Assembly: GCF_008693185.1 (NCBI RefSeq)
Contig: NZ_VXKN01000002.1
Span: 1-64,000 of the forward strand
Origin: Acinetobacter qingfengensis
Lineage (GTDB): Bacteria > Pseudomonadota > Gammaproteobacteria > Pseudomonadales > Moraxellaceae
Direction of reading: 5' to 3'
Length of the DNA stretch: 64,000 nt
Notes under the pieces: generated by a model
The model's input: only the letters and a program-made list of their open reading frames with translations
What the model was told of the DNA's origin: nothing
Database searches by the model: none
Shown: positions 8,272-17,725 of the stretch, piece after piece
Numbering within the stretch: position 1 is the stretch's first letter
How the letters are laid out: each line of letters starts with the position of its first letter
Translations under genes and position numbers: made by a program

Positions 8272-9117
8272 ATGCTTTATATTGTGATTGCGGCACTGTT
8301 TAGTGTGTCTGTTTCCATTGCATTAAAACTATATAAACAAAAAAATTTAGATATCTATCAAATTCTAACATTTAATTATGTAAGTGCTAGTATCTTAGCT
8401 TATCTATGGTTACAACCCGATTTCAGTAGTTTGAATTTACATTCTCCATGGTGGTTGATTATCGTATTAGGCATTTTATTACCCGGTGTGTTTTGGTGTC
8501 TGGATCGTTCTTTACAAGATGCCGGATTGATGAAAACAGAAATTGCACAGCGTATTTCTGTAGTATTAACCATTTTAATTTCTGCATTAATTTATCAGGA
8601 ATATTTTTCTATTTTAAAAATTACAGGAATTATTTTGGGAGTAATTGCGGTTATTTTTATGCTAATCGGTCAAAAAAATACTGTTGAAACTAAAACAACC
8701 ATTCCGGTCAGTTTAATTAGTGTCTGGATTGGATATGCAGTCATTGATTTATTATTTAAATATACTGCAAGTTTAGGGCTTAAATTTTCAGCCAGTTTAA
8801 CTGCAATTTTTATGCTCTCCACAATTCTCATGTTGATATTTAATATATTACGGCGCTGCAAATGGCACTGGCACAATGTGATCGCAGGATTATTGCTAGG
8901 TTTATTTAATTTTGCCAATATTGCTTTGTATCTTCAGGCACACCAACAATTAAAAGACAATCCAAGTGTGGTTTTTGCTGGCATGAATATTTTGGTTGTA
9001 GTTTTCGGTATGCTTGCTGCAATATTTATCTTTAAAGAAAAAGTCACCACAAATAAACTTTGTGGTGCAGTGTGTGCAATTATTGCTGTTTACGTATTAA
9101 TGCAAAGCATGATTTAA
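8272..9117 (+). CDS. EamA/DMT-family inner-membrane transporter
   Basis: A 281-residue, highly hydrophobic protein with about ten transmembrane segments in two five-helix halves, the usual pattern of the drug/metabolite transporter (EamA) superfamily. The first segment begins directly after the start methionine. The substrate cannot be predicted. The 3' end overlaps the convergent lptB stop codon by 4 nt. Confidence 0.8.
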   Translation: MLYIVIAALFSVSVSIALKLYKQKNLDIYQILTFNYVSASILAYLWLQPDFSSLNLHSPWWLIIVLGILLPGVFWCLDRSLQDAGLMKTEIAQRISVVLTILISALIYQEYFSILKITGIILGVIAVIFMLIGQKNTVETKTTIPVSLISVWIGYAVIDLLFKYTASLGLKFSASLTAIFMLSTILMLIFNILRRCKWHWHNVIAGLLLGLFNFANIALYLQAHQQLKDNPSVVFAGMNILVVVFGMLAAIFIFKEKVTTNKLCGAVCAIIAVYVLMQSMI

Positions 9118-9854
9118 ACTTTAAAGTCATTACCCAGATAAACTTTACGCACCGTTTCATTATTTAAAATATCGTCTGGTGTACCTTCAGCAATCACGCT
9201 ACCTTCGGATACGATATAAGCCTTTTCGCAAATTGCAAGGGTCTCACGTACATTGTGATCAGTGATGAGTACGCCAATATCACGTTTTTTCAATGTTTTG
9301 ATGATGTCTTTAATATCACCAACAGAAATTGGATCAACTCCTGCAAAAGGCTCATCCAGTAACATAAATTTAGGGTCGGCAGCTAAAGCACGAGCAATTT
9401 CAGCACGGCGACGCTCACCACCAGATACGCTCATCCCTAGTGAATCACGAATATGGGTAATTTTAAAATCATTTAACAACTCATCCAGACGTGCCTGACG
9501 TTGTTGTTTGTTTAAATCCTTTCGTGTTTCCAGAATTGCCATGATGTTTTCACCAATGGTTAATTTCCGAAAAATTGATGCTTCTTGTGGTAAATAACCA
9601 ATACCTTTACGTGCCCGCTCATGCATAGATAAATGCGATAAATCCAGTTTATCCAGATGAATCGCACCTTTATCCATCCGTACTAGTCCGACAACCATAT
9701 AAAAACTGGTGGTTTTACCTGCACCATTCGGTCCCAACAAGCCAACAATTTGTCCACTTTGTATTTCAAAGGAAACATCTTTTACCACCCAGCGTTTACT
9801 ATAATTTTTAGCCAGATGCTGAATACATAGGGTTTGTATTGCAGTTTCAGACAT
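9114..9854 (-). CDS. lptB: LPS/LOS export ABC transporter ATP-binding protein
   Basis: A 246-residue ATPase that powers extraction of lipopolysaccharide or lipooligosaccharide from the inner membrane with LptFG. Walker A is GPNGAGKTT (about residue 41), the signature is [12 protein letters not shown], and Walker B is [13 protein letters not shown], the LptB-typical wording. It follows lptA and lptC in one minus-strand operon; its start codon abuts the lptA stop. Confidence 0.97.
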   Translation of the reverse strand: MSETAIQTLCIQHLAKNYSKRWVVKDVSFEIQSGQIVGLLGPNGAGKTTSFYMVVGLVRMDKGAIHLDKLDLSHLSMHERARKGIGYLPQEASIFRKLTIGENIMAILETRKDLNKQQRQARLDELLNDFKITHIRDSLGMSVSGGERRRAEIARALAADPKFMLLDEPFAGVDPISVGDIKDIIKTLKKRDIGVLITDHNVRETLAICEKAYIVSEGSVIAEGTPDDILNNETVRKVYLGNDFKV

Positions 9855-10399
9855 TAGTCACGCACCCCTTTCATATTTTGTTGTGCTGATGGTGGAATAA
9901 CAATCTGGATACGCCCTTTGTTTCCACCATTGGCTTCGATGTCACCTTTGCTCATGCTATAAGTTAAATTTTCACCACGAAAAGTTGCGCCATTTTGTGT
10001 TAAGAAAGCATTTCCAGACAATTTAATAATGCCCGTTTCTGCATTGTAATTGATGTTACGCCCTTCACCTCTGGCGATTCCACCCTTGGTATCCAGTTGC
10101 TGCTGAAATTTTGCAGGAGAACCTTGTGCAACGACAGACTGAATTTTATTATTAGCATTTAAATGTGCAACAATTGAAGCTGCCTGAACTTTCAATGTAC
10201 CTTGTTGAATCACTACATTTCCTGTATAAGTCGTCACACCAGTTTTTTCATTAAATGTTGCGCGATCCGCTTCCAGCGTAATGGGTTGATTACGATCACT
10301 GGGAATAGCATATATCTGTGAGCTAAGTGAAAGACCACCTGTCAACAAAAGTGTAGCGAGTATTCCCCGTGTCAATTTTTTATCTAGAAGCTGGATCAT
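9854..10399 (-). CDS. lptA: periplasmic LPS-transport protein LptA
   Basis: The periplasmic bridge protein of the Lpt machine. A signal peptide (residues about 1-31, ending QIYA) is followed by an OstA-like beta-jellyroll ([23 protein letters not shown]). The frame is open 9 codons upstream, but the ATG giving MIQLLDKKL has a clear GAGGT ribosome-binding site and is chosen. It overlaps the lptC end by about 20 nt, implying coupled translation. Confidence 0.93.
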   Translation of the reverse strand: MIQLLDKKLTRGILATLLLTGGLSLSSQIYAIPSDRNQPITLEADRATFNEKTGVTTYTGNVVIQQGTLKVQAASIVAHLNANNKIQSVVAQGSPAKFQQQLDTKGGIARGEGRNINYNAETGIIKLSGNAFLTQNGATFRGENLTYSMSKGDIEANGGNKGRIQIVIPPSAQQNMKGVRD

Positions 10400-10937
10400 A
10401 CTTACCTCGAATAGTGAAAAATTCATAATAGCCTGTACTTAAATTACCTTTTAAGCCTTGACTGGTAAACTGTGCCTGAGGACTTTGTACCTGAACAGGA
10501 CTGTTTGTTTCAATTTGATTGGTTTTGGTATTTCCTGATAATTGATCCGTTTTAAAGGTAATATTCGGTGTTTTATCATCAGAAACTTTATTCAAAGTTA
10601 CATTACCCACCAGCTGTACATCTTGATAATCGTTATTGGCAATCCCTTTATTCGCAAAGAATGTAGCGCTGGTTTTGCCATTTTCAAACAATTCACCCTG
10701 TAAGCGATCAATCTCGGTACGCCCACTCTGCATCGCCTGTGTCAGATGATTTGCCTGAGCTTTAGCATAGAGCTGTCCATCACCACGAGTTTGAGTGACA
10801 TGAATATTGGTCGCTGTAGAATTCATATTCTGATTAGCAGCGGTATCCAGTTTTTTACTTTTACCACTAAAATAGTAAAAACCACCGACTACGGTCACAA
10901 AAGCCAATGCAATACTATAAAGTAGTCGGGTATCCAT
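10380..10937 (-). CDS. lptC: LPS export protein LptC
   Basis: A 185-residue bitopic inner-membrane protein linking LptBFG to LptA. One N-terminal transmembrane segment (about residues 6-24, LLYSIALAFVTVVGGFYYF) precedes the periplasmic jellyroll. Length and position between kdsC and lptA fit LptC. Confidence 0.93.
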   Translation of the reverse strand: MDTRLLYSIALAFVTVVGGFYYFSGKSKKLDTAANQNMNSTATNIHVTQTRGDGQLYAKAQANHLTQAMQSGRTEIDRLQGELFENGKTSATFFANKGIANNDYQDVQLVGNVTLNKVSDDKTPNITFKTDQLSGNTKTNQIETNSPVQVQSPQAQFTSQGLKGNLSTGYYEFFTIRGKYDPASR

Positions 10938-10966
10938 AGTTTATGCTTCCTGAAATGTATCCAGAA

Positions 10967-11506
10967 TTAATGGGGAATCTGGGTGTATTGTTCAAGTAAA
11001 TTATCGTATTGATCTTTTGCCTGTAACAATAAATCACATACTTCTCTGACTGCTCCACGTCCACCGTAGGCTTGTGTAACCAAATCAGCACGGCGCCGTA
11101 CTTCGACATGGCCATTAGGTACAGTCACTTTCATGCCGGCAATTGCAAATGCAGAAAGATCAGGCCAGTCATCGCCCATATAGATACAATCTTCTGGTAA
11201 TAAACCCAATTGCGCACAAGCTTCACGCAAAGCAACACCTTTGTCTTCACGTCCCTGAAATATTAAATCAACACCTAAATCTGTCATACGTTTTTCGACA
11301 ATATTACTTTTTCTACCCGTAATAATCGCCACTTTCACACCAGTTTTTTGCACCAGCTTCATGCCTAATCCATCACGAATATCAAAAGATTTAATCTCAT
11401 CACCACTATTTGTCAATGTAACAAAACCATCACTGAGAATACCGTCAACATCTAACACCAACGCCTGTATATGTCGTGCTTTTTCTAATAAGATATAAGA
11501 AGACAT
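10967..11506 (-). CDS. kdsC: 3-deoxy-D-manno-octulosonate 8-phosphate phosphatase
   Basis: A 179-residue HAD-family phosphatase releasing Kdo from Kdo-8-phosphate. Motif I is DVDGILSDG, motif II is the Thr in AIITGRKS, and the late motif is YMGDDWPDLSAF. The frame opens 5 codons earlier at a GTG, but the ATG giving MSSYILLEK, one nt after the kdsD stop, is the better start. Confidence 0.96.
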   Translation of the reverse strand: MSSYILLEKARHIQALVLDVDGILSDGFVTLTNSGDEIKSFDIRDGLGMKLVQKTGVKVAIITGRKSNIVEKRMTDLGVDLIFQGREDKGVALREACAQLGLLPEDCIYMGDDWPDLSAFAIAGMKVTVPNGHVEVRRRADLVTQAYGGRGAVREVCDLLLQAKDQYDNLLEQYTQIPH

Positions 11507-11507
11507 C

Positions 11508-12491
11508 TTAAACCCCCGCACTGATCAAATCATGCATACTAATTACGCCTACGACTTTATTTTCCTGATCAACCACTACAAATTGATTGATTTTTTTCTC
11601 TCTAAGTAATTCTAAAGCTTCTACTGCACGTAAACCTGCTTGAATCGTAACCGGATTTTTAATCATCACTTGAGATACAGGCACTTTTACATCAAAATTT
11701 TGCCCCTTATTCAATAAACGCCGCAAATCCCCATCAGTAAAAATTCCCAATAAAACATTCTGATCATCAACAATTGTAGTCATCCCTAATCGTTTATCGC
11801 TAATTTCATATAACACTTCATTTAGTGGTGTATCAGGATGCACTTTGGGAATATCCTGATCATCATGCATTAAATTTTCTACATGTAACAACAAACGTTT
11901 ACCCAGTGTCCCCGCAGGATGGGAACGTGCAAAATCATCTGCTGTAAACCCTCTAGCTTCAAGCAATGCTACGGCAATAGCATCACCCAATACAAGTGTT
12001 GCAGTTGTTGTGGAGGTTGGTGCCAAACCTAATGGACAAGCTTCTTGTAAATGTCCCAAGGTTAATGCAATATCGGCATTTTTTGGCATCGGCCCATTCG
12101 CATTACCAGTGATGGTAATCAATGGCACACCCAAATGTTTGATCAATGGCATGAGCATCATGATTTCATCACTTTTACCTGAATTGGAGATTGCAATTAG
12201 AACATCTCCACGCACCAGCATCCCCAAATCACCATGCCCAGCTTCACCTGGATGCATAAAAAATGATGGTGTTCCAGTCGATGCAAATGTGGCTGCCATT
12301 TTGCGTCCAATATGTCCGGATTTTCCCATACCTGTGACCACAACACGTCCCTTGCATTGCAAAATAATTTCACATGCCTGTGTAAAACGCTCATCAATTT
12401 GCTGTGACAAAATTTCTAACGCATGCTGTTCAATTTGTATAGTTTCAAGCGCACTTGTAATGAAACCGGTTGCTGTGGTCTGATTGGGCAT
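11508..12491 (-). CDS. kdsD: D-arabinose 5-phosphate isomerase (KdsD/KpsF family)
   Basis: The first enzyme of Kdo synthesis, converting ribulose 5-phosphate to arabinose 5-phosphate. An N-terminal SIS domain (VVTGMGKSGHIGRKMAATF, SNSGKSDEI) is followed by two CBS domains. The frame extends 36 codons upstream, but the ATG giving MPNQTTATGF has a CAGGA ribosome-binding site and yields 327 residues, the usual family length. Confidence 0.95.
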   Translation of the reverse strand: MPNQTTATGFITSALETIQIEQHALEILSQQIDERFTQACEIILQCKGRVVVTGMGKSGHIGRKMAATFASTGTPSFFMHPGEAGHGDLGMLVRGDVLIAISNSGKSDEIMMLMPLIKHLGVPLITITGNANGPMPKNADIALTLGHLQEACPLGLAPTSTTTATLVLGDAIAVALLEARGFTADDFARSHPAGTLGKRLLLHVENLMHDDQDIPKVHPDTPLNEVLYEISDKRLGMTTIVDDQNVLLGIFTDGDLRRLLNKGQNFDVKVPVSQVMIKNPVTIQAGLRAVEALELLREKKINQFVVVDQENKVVGVISMHDLISAGV

Positions 12492-12669
12492 ATTCAATGT
12501 CCTGAAAAATGACGTAAGTTTTAGCCAAAAATATGGTGTAAGTGTAGCATATTGATTGTTTAAATATGTCAGCCTATGTTTCATCACGATAAAAATCATG
12601 CAAATAGTTGTGAAATCTATTTAATCCGTTATGATTTCCTTTATTGTTTTTTATGATTTGTTAGTGAAC

Positions 12670-14112
12670 ATGCATTCTTTTGTCCTTTATAACTCAGAAC
12701 AGCGCCAAAAAGTCCAGTTTCAACCCCGTCAGGCAGGTCATATTGATATGTATGTCTGTGGTATGACAGTTTATGACTACTGTCATATTGGACATGCTCG
12801 CGTCATGGTAGCATTTGACTACATGATTCGCTTTTTGCGCAGTCAAGGCTGGAACGTCAAATATGTGCGTAATATCACTGACATTGACGATAAAATTATT
12901 ACACGTGCCAATGAAAATAATGAAAGTATCAACCAGCTTACAGACCGTTTTATTCAGGCAATGAATGACGATGCACATGCATTGGGCTGTCTTGATCCTG
13001 ACCTGTCCCCACGAGCAACCGAATTTATTCCACAAATGCAAAATATGATTGGTAAACTCATCAATAATGGTGTCGCCTATCCAGCCAAAAATGGCGATGT
13101 ATATTTTGAAGTGGAAAAATTCAATAAATATGGGCGATTATCTGGCCGTAAACTGGAAGATATGCAAGCAGGTGCCAGTGAACGTGTCGATGTAGATGTT
13201 GAGAAAAGAAATCCTTTTGATTTTGTACTCTGGAAAGCAGCAAAACCCTCCGAACCCTACTGGAAATCTCCATGGGGACAAGGTCGCCCCGGCTGGCATA
13301 TTGAATGCTCGGCTATGTCCACTTGCTGTCTGGGTAATCATTTCGATATCCACGGTGGTGGTGGTGATTTAATTTTCCCTCACCATGAAAATGAAATTGC
13401 GCAAAGTGAAGGTGCAACAGGTGAACAATATGTCAACTATTGGATGCATGTGGGTTTTGTAAATGTTGACGGTGAAAAAATGTCTAAATCACTCGGTAAT
13501 TTCTTTACCATTCGTGATGTGATGGAAAAATTTCATCCAGAAGTCATTCGTTATTTCATCATGGCTTCTCATTATCGTAGCCCAATCAATTTCTCTGATG
13601 CTGCCCTGAAAGAAGCCAAAAATGCACTGACCCGTTTTTATCAAACAGCTAAAAATGTACAACAATCAGATGAAGTCAAACAAATTTTGGTTTCAATAAA
13701 AACAGAGAAAATAACATCATCAGAAAGCTATCAACGATTTATTAATGCAATGTCTGATGACTTTAACACACCTGAAGCACTTTCTATTCTCTTTGAATTG
13801 AGCCGTGAAACCAATCGAGCGATTAAAGAGAATGAATGGCAAATTGCAGCAAATGCCTATGCAACATTACAGACACTTAATCAAATTTTAGCTATTGTTC
13901 AATATGATACTGAAGAGTTTTTGCAATGTGATGTTGGTCAAGATGCATTGGTTTTAAATGAAACCGAAATTGAAGCACAAATTCAGGCACGTGCCGATGC
14001 CAAAAAAGCCAAAAACTTTGCTCAGGCAGATCAAATTCGACAAAATTTATTAGAACAAGGTATCGTACTGGAAGATTCCAGACAAGGAACCACATGGCGT
14101 CGTGCTGATTAA
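12670..14112 (+). CDS. cysS: cysteinyl-tRNA synthetase
   Basis: A class I aminoacyl-tRNA synthetase charging tRNA-Cys. The HIGH signature is CHIGHARV, the KMSKS loop is EKMSKSLGN, and the zinc ligands include Cys in YVCGMT and CSAMS and His/Glu in FPHHENE. The start at MHSFVLYNS (480 aa) is chosen over an upstream in-frame ATG because synthetases of this family begin near this motif. Confidence 0.97.
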   Translation: MHSFVLYNSEQRQKVQFQPRQAGHIDMYVCGMTVYDYCHIGHARVMVAFDYMIRFLRSQGWNVKYVRNITDIDDKIITRANENNESINQLTDRFIQAMNDDAHALGCLDPDLSPRATEFIPQMQNMIGKLINNGVAYPAKNGDVYFEVEKFNKYGRLSGRKLEDMQAGASERVDVDVEKRNPFDFVLWKAAKPSEPYWKSPWGQGRPGWHIECSAMSTCCLGNHFDIHGGGGDLIFPHHENEIAQSEGATGEQYVNYWMHVGFVNVDGEKMSKSLGNFFTIRDVMEKFHPEVIRYFIMASHYRSPINFSDAALKEAKNALTRFYQTAKNVQQSDEVKQILVSIKTEKITSSESYQRFINAMSDDFNTPEALSILFELSRETNRAIKENEWQIAANAYATLQTLNQILAIVQYDTEEFLQCDVGQDALVLNETEIEAQIQARADAKKAKNFAQADQIRQNLLEQGIVLEDSRQGTTWRRAD

Positions 14113-14187
14113 TTAATCAATCAAAAAAGTGTTGCTCAAAAATTATTGACCTAAACAATAAGTCAATTATAATGTGCAACACAAAAT

Positions 14188-14264
<77 letters not shown>

Positions 14265-14272
14265 GATTTTAA

Positions 14273-14302
14273 AAGACCTTATCAAATGATAAGGTCTTTT
14301 TT
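14273..14302 (+). terminator. intrinsic terminator after tRNA-Gly
   Basis: A perfect 11-bp stem AAGACCTTATC/GATAAGGTCTT with an AAAT loop, followed by T-rich sequence. Confidence 0.85.
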
Positions 14303-14393
14303 ATAGTATTTTCAACTATTTAAATAAGAAAAACATAGAAATTCTACAATTTAAAAACTTTAAAAAAGTCAAGCTCTTTCCAGTTGATTAGAA

Positions 14394-14433
14394 AAAAGTG
14401 ACTAAAAGTGACCAGAAAAAGACTAAAAGTGTC
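14394..14433 (+). repeat. AAAAGTGAC-type repeats near the left island end
   Basis: Three close variants of AAAAGTGAC/AAAAGTGTC lie in tandem at about 14395, 14404 and 14425, and a matching TAAAAGTGACCA lies near the right end (about 23898-23909). Such short repeats beside att sites are often arm-type binding sites of tyrosine integrases. Confidence 0.4.
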
Positions 14434-14490
14434 AAAGTACTTTTTACTTAGGAATTCTAGATGGAATTATTCTATTGATTCTTTCAAATT

Positions 14491-15195
14491 TGTACTAGCT
14501 CAAACCTGATCTGACAGTTACCAATGTTTGCTTAAGGCTGTCAGGTTAAATTGAGCTAAATTCTTTTCAGCCCAAATATGTTTTCCATCGAGTAATGTTG
14601 CAAATGGCGTTCTACCATTGCACACCTTACCCTGATGGGTTCGAACAGTATTATAGAATTTCAGCCAATCGTCTAGATCAAACTGTAATTCTTCTAACGA
14701 ACTATAAAGCTTCTTCCTAAAAGTGATTTGATAGAACTCTTGCAATATTGTCTTATGGAATCTTTCACAAATGCCATTGGTTTGTGGTGATACGAAGATT
14801 CCAATCTGACGTAGCTCATTACTAGTTCGATGTTGACCATAAGCTGGATATTGGATTGCAAAATCAATAACAGCTTGTTCTGTTTGCTCATCAACTCGGT
14901 TTTTAAAATTTGGAGTTCTGCGACTCTGGTTGATGAGTGCATCTATATTGCCTGTACTGGCAAGCTCTTGATAACGATAGAAGGTATCTCTAGATACTCC
15001 CATGACTTTACAAGCCTTGGATACATTCTGAAGTTCCTCTGATAAATTCAGCAGACCGACTTTGTGTTTGATGATTTGATTGTTAGTATGCAACATGAGA
15101 AGTTACCTTTATTGATTGAGATTCGACACCTTTAATCAAAATCGGTAACTTCTACTTTTTCAAGTCCTGTGTCAGATTAAGTCTGAACTAATACA
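14491..15195 (-). mobile_element. internally deleted IS481-family element
   Basis: The ends are imperfect inverted repeats beginning TGTA (left TGTACTAGCTCAAACCTGAT; right, inverted, TGTATTAGTTCAGACTTAAT), about 21 matches in 26. The 705-bp element is much shorter than a complete copy (about 1.1 kb) because its transposase lacks the catalytic core. It sits inside the IS66 tnpC relic. A clean target duplication is not obvious. Confidence 0.75.
14518..15096 (-). pseudogene. IS481-family transposase with in-frame loss of the DDE core
   Basis: The 192-residue frame joins the normal N-terminal HTH region (VSKACKVMGVSRDTFYRYQ, AYGQHRTSNELR) directly to the normal C-terminal part (SPQTNGICERFHKTILQ, RTHQGK). 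The central portion that carries the first two acidic catalytic residues is absent; family members are about 340 residues. The deletion keeps the frame, so a DNA-binding but catalytically dead protein could be made. Confidence 0.85.
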
Positions 15196-15679
15196 GAAAT
15201 TTAACTTTTCACTAATATCTTCACCGATACGACGTAGCTGACAACCACAAGTACATTGGGTTGATGCAGGTTCATGATCGATACGAATCGTAGGTAAGTG
15301 ATCTGGTAATGGGCGACGTTTAGGTTTATTTGCTTTGTTCTTTGCTGTTAAAGCATTGGCGTCATCTGCATTCAGGCGCTCTAATTCTAGCTCAACCGCA
15401 GCAATATCTTCTTCAACTGCCTCATCCCAAAGATGGATTTGCTTTGCAGTGAGATGTTCATTTTTTGCAACCGAATTTATGTTTTTTAAATAGTGCTAAT
15501 TCATACTCATATTTTTTATTGAGTACTGAAAGATGCTGGACTTTAGAATCGAGTTGTTGATTTGTTTGTTCTAATTGTTGTTTATCTTCTGCTAGTTTGT
15601 GATGCTGCATCGCCAACTGTCTGGTAAATTCCAGTAGTTGTTCATGGGTGAGTTGGCTTAAATCAGGCATCGTATTCAT
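15196..15679 (-). pseudogene. truncated and frameshifted IS66 transposase (tnpC)
   Basis: The frame begins normally (MPDLSQLTHEQLLEFTRQ, coiled-coil, LFKKHKFG) and then shifts at an A-run near 15460. The shifted frame continues with the IS66 zinc-finger region (TQCTCGCQLRRIGEDISEKL) and is cut at the IS481 end. The catalytic part is missing altogether. Confidence 0.85.
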
Positions 15680-15789
15680 GACCATAGTATGCCTGAGATC
15701 ATGAATACAATGATATAAAACGTTTGGAGAATAGCAGAAGCCATCAGCTTGGTTTAGAGCATAGTGACGACTTTCTCCAATCCAATACG

Positions 15790-16089
15790 CTACCAAGGTA
15801 AACCTTGAATTAATGCCTGTAATTGTTCCGAGTTGAGGGCGACTGTTTCACCCTGATGAAGTTGAGCCCAGTGAAATTTGCCCTGTTCCAGACGCTGGGC
15901 ACACAGCCAGATGCCCAGTCCATCATGTACCAGCACTTTCATACGATGGCCACGCTTATTACAGAACAGATATGCACAGTGAGGTTTGATTGAACCAAAG
16001 GCTTTCATGACCTGTGCCATGGCAGTATCCATCCCTGCACGCATATCCATCGGCTGGGTCGCAAGCCAGATTTCATCGATGCGGATCAT
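15790..16089 (-). CDS. tnpB: IS66 accessory protein TnpB (Orf2)
   Basis: The IS66 Orf2 protein, intact at 99 residues from MIRIDEIWLATQPMDMR, with the family motif YLFCNKRGHRMKVLVHDG. Its ATG overlaps the tnpA stop (ATGA). It cannot support transposition alone because tnpC is destroyed. Confidence 0.9.
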   Translation of the reverse strand: MIRIDEIWLATQPMDMRAGMDTAMAQVMKAFGSIKPHCAYLFCNKRGHRMKVLVHDGLGIWLCAQRLEQGKFHWAQLHQGETVALNSEQLQALIQGLPW

Positions 16090-16514
16090 TTGACCAAGCC
16101 CTGAAGCAGACACAGTAATTCAGTTGCTGATTCCACTGGCCATTCGATTTCGATCATCTGATGTCTTGCGGAGTGTTGTTCCCCATGTAGTGGAATGCTG
16201 ATATAAGCGACAGTTTTCTTCTCTGGCACAGGTGGTGGAAGTGCTTCTTATTTGACTGGATTCGGATGAAGAATGACAGGAAGGAAGTCGTGCTGTGGAC
16301 TGGGCAAGCTTTTTAATGCAGGAACTATTGATCTGGACTGACGAATCCATTTATGTAGCAGATTGGCATTGACCTGATGTTGCATTGCTACCTTAGCCAC
16401 CGATGTGTCTGGCTGTTGGCAAAGTTCGATAAGGTGTTGTTTAAATTCAGTGGTGAAGGTTCTACGGGGTCTTGTGGAACGTTGTTCCTCATGTATAACT
16501 GTCTGTAAATTCAT
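16086..16514 (-). pseudogene. IS66 tnpA (Orf1) interrupted by an in-frame stop
   Basis: The N-terminal HTH (RTFTTEFKQHLIELCQQ, LLHKWIRQ) is normal. A TAA codon after HPNPVK interrupts the frame, which then continues in the same frame with typical Orf1 C-terminal sequence (PPPVPEKKTVAYISIPL, EWPVESATELLCLLQG) to the junction with tnpB. Confidence 0.8.
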
Positions 16515-16689
16515 AAATAGGTGTCCATTGAGTTGTTAGTGGACACTATCGGGGCATGGAATCTTTAGCGAAAGTGGTGGTTCACTGGAGGCTTACGTTC
16601 TTCACCGCTGTGGATCTCTATATAAATAGTTCCCCTGCTGATAAGAGATTAAGACCAATGTTGTTTGGGGTGATTAATCTTACTAGATA

Positions 16690-16756
16690 GGCTTTGTTGC
16701 ATAAATCAAATGAAGAATGAATTTTGCTACTGAACTCATATTTATGCAACAAAGTC
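16690..16756. mobile_element. 67-bp MITE-like relic with IS5-type ends
   Basis: GGCTTTGTTGCATAAAT and ATTTATGCAACAAAGTC are 17-bp inverted repeats (16 of 17 paired) around 33 nt of unrelated sequence. The ends resemble those of IS903-group IS5 elements, as in the relic at 35196. The rest of the 16597-16917 gap holds only a hairpin and no convincing gene. Confidence 0.6.
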
Positions 16757-16877
16757 ATTCTTGTTCGTGCTATACCACTTTTCTTTATAGCAATTAAAAC
16801 AGTGGTCAGTAGAGATTGATAGAGAAACACATACTGGCTATAATAATTTTGTCTTGACGGCAAATTAAGATAACACA

Positions 16878-16910
16878 ATAAAGGCTCATGCATTCACTAT
16901 GAGCCTTTAT
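16878..16910. terminator. hairpin terminator between yoeB and the IS relics
   Basis: A perfect 12-bp stem ATAAAGGCTCAT/ATGAGCCTTTAT with a 9-nt loop lies just past the yoeB stop. A T-run follows on the plus strand, so it would stop plus-strand readthrough strongly and may also end the toxin mRNA. Confidence 0.65.
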
Positions 16911-16917
16911 TTTTTGT

Positions 16918-17175
16918 TTAATCATAATGATAACGACACATAGCTATAATAATTAAATCAGGTGTAGCCTTGTAAACAATGCGATTTTCCTTGTCAATTC
17001 GTCTTGACCAATATCCTGATAAGTCATGCTTAAGTGGTTCAGGTTTACCAATACCATCAAATGGTGATCGTTTGATGTCTTTGATAAGTGTATTGATTCT
17101 TTTAAGTGTTTGTTTGTCTGTATATTGCCAGTATAAGTAATCTTCCCAAGCCTCATTCGTCCAACTTAAAATCAT
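16918..17175 (-). CDS. yoeB: YoeB/Txe-family toxin
   Basis: An 85-residue ribosome-dependent mRNA interferase of the RelE/YoeB fold. Family features: MILSWTNEAWEDYLYWQ at the start, INTLIKDIKRSPFDGIGKPE in the middle, and the catalytic C-terminal region RIVYKA...CRYHYD. It overlaps the upstream antitoxin gene by 4 nt, giving coupled translation. Confidence 0.95.
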   Translation of the reverse strand: MILSWTNEAWEDYLYWQYTDKQTLKRINTLIKDIKRSPFDGIGKPEPLKHDLSGYWSRRIDKENRIVYKATPDLIIIAMCRYHYD

Positions 17176-17426
17176 TCTTCAATCAGCTCATGGTTATATA
17201 TTCTACCCGTTTCAATCTGAGCAATTGAATCACGTAATCTTTTCGCATTCGCAGGGCTTTTAAGTAGATGAGCCGTTTCTTCATAGGCATTGAAATCATC
17301 TAGGCTAATCAATACGGCTGTTTGGTTATTTTGTCTAGTAACAAGTACAGGTGAATGGTCATCAATAACACCATCTAATACATTTGCTAGATTCTTTCTT
17401 AAATCAGAATAAGTAACAACTTTCAT
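17172..17426 (-). CDS. yefM: YefM-family antitoxin
   Basis: An 84-residue Phd/YefM antitoxin that would bind YoeB with its acidic C-terminus and repress its own promoter with its N-terminal fold (VVTYSDLRKNLANVLDGV). AT-rich promoter sequence with TGTACT/AGTACA-like palindromic pieces (about 17444-17471) precedes it, a plausible operator. Confidence 0.95.
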   Translation of the reverse strand: MKVVTYSDLRKNLANVLDGVIDDHSPVLVTRQNNQTAVLISLDDFNAYEETAHLLKSPANAKRLRDSIAQIETGRIYNHELIEE

Positions 17427-17503
17427 TTATACACCTTCCATAAGTACAAATATATGTACTTATTTTAGTACAATGTTATAAGTTATTCAATAGGAGTTGC
17501 TTC

Positions 17504-17608
17504 ATGTGTATATTACCAAGAGTGACTGGTATGGTGGGAACAAGAATAGGTGGTATGTTTATACAAGAATACGTACCATTGAAAAATATAGAAATAAAAA
17601 TAGTTTAA
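17504..17608 (+). CDS. possible 34-aa small ORF
   Basis: MCILPRVTGMVGTRIGG... starts at an ATG with an AGGAG site 8 nt upstream, divergent from yefM. It may be a relic of a larger gene. No family recognised; the remainder of the gap to 17725 shows nothing clear. Confidence 0.25.
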   Translation: MCILPRVTGMVGTRIGGMFIQEYVPLKNIEIKIV

Positions 17609-17725
17609 AAGATTATTTTTAGTCTTTAAAACTAATTCTTCAAATGAGGATACGCCCTAATTTGAGATTTTATTCGTGCTTATCGAAAAACAAGATACTC
17701 AACTTTCCAAACACACTAAGTCTGC

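Larger units (their letters stand above)
15196..16596 (-). mobile_element. IS66-family remnant (tnpA, tnpB and part of tnpC)
   Basis: Contains the three-gene IS66 order on the minus strand. The outer end at about 16596 reads GTAAGC on the minus strand, the usual IS66 terminus. The other end was lost where the IS481 element lies. Confidence 0.8.

Noticed and set aside
12010..12483. 157-codon plus-strand ORF within kdsD
   Set aside because: It lies fully antisense to the conserved SIS domain of kdsD and shows no independent features.
16618..16893. 91-codon minus-strand ORF
   Set aside because: It runs through the MITE-like repeats and a terminator hairpin and has no protein-like conservation or ribosome-binding site.
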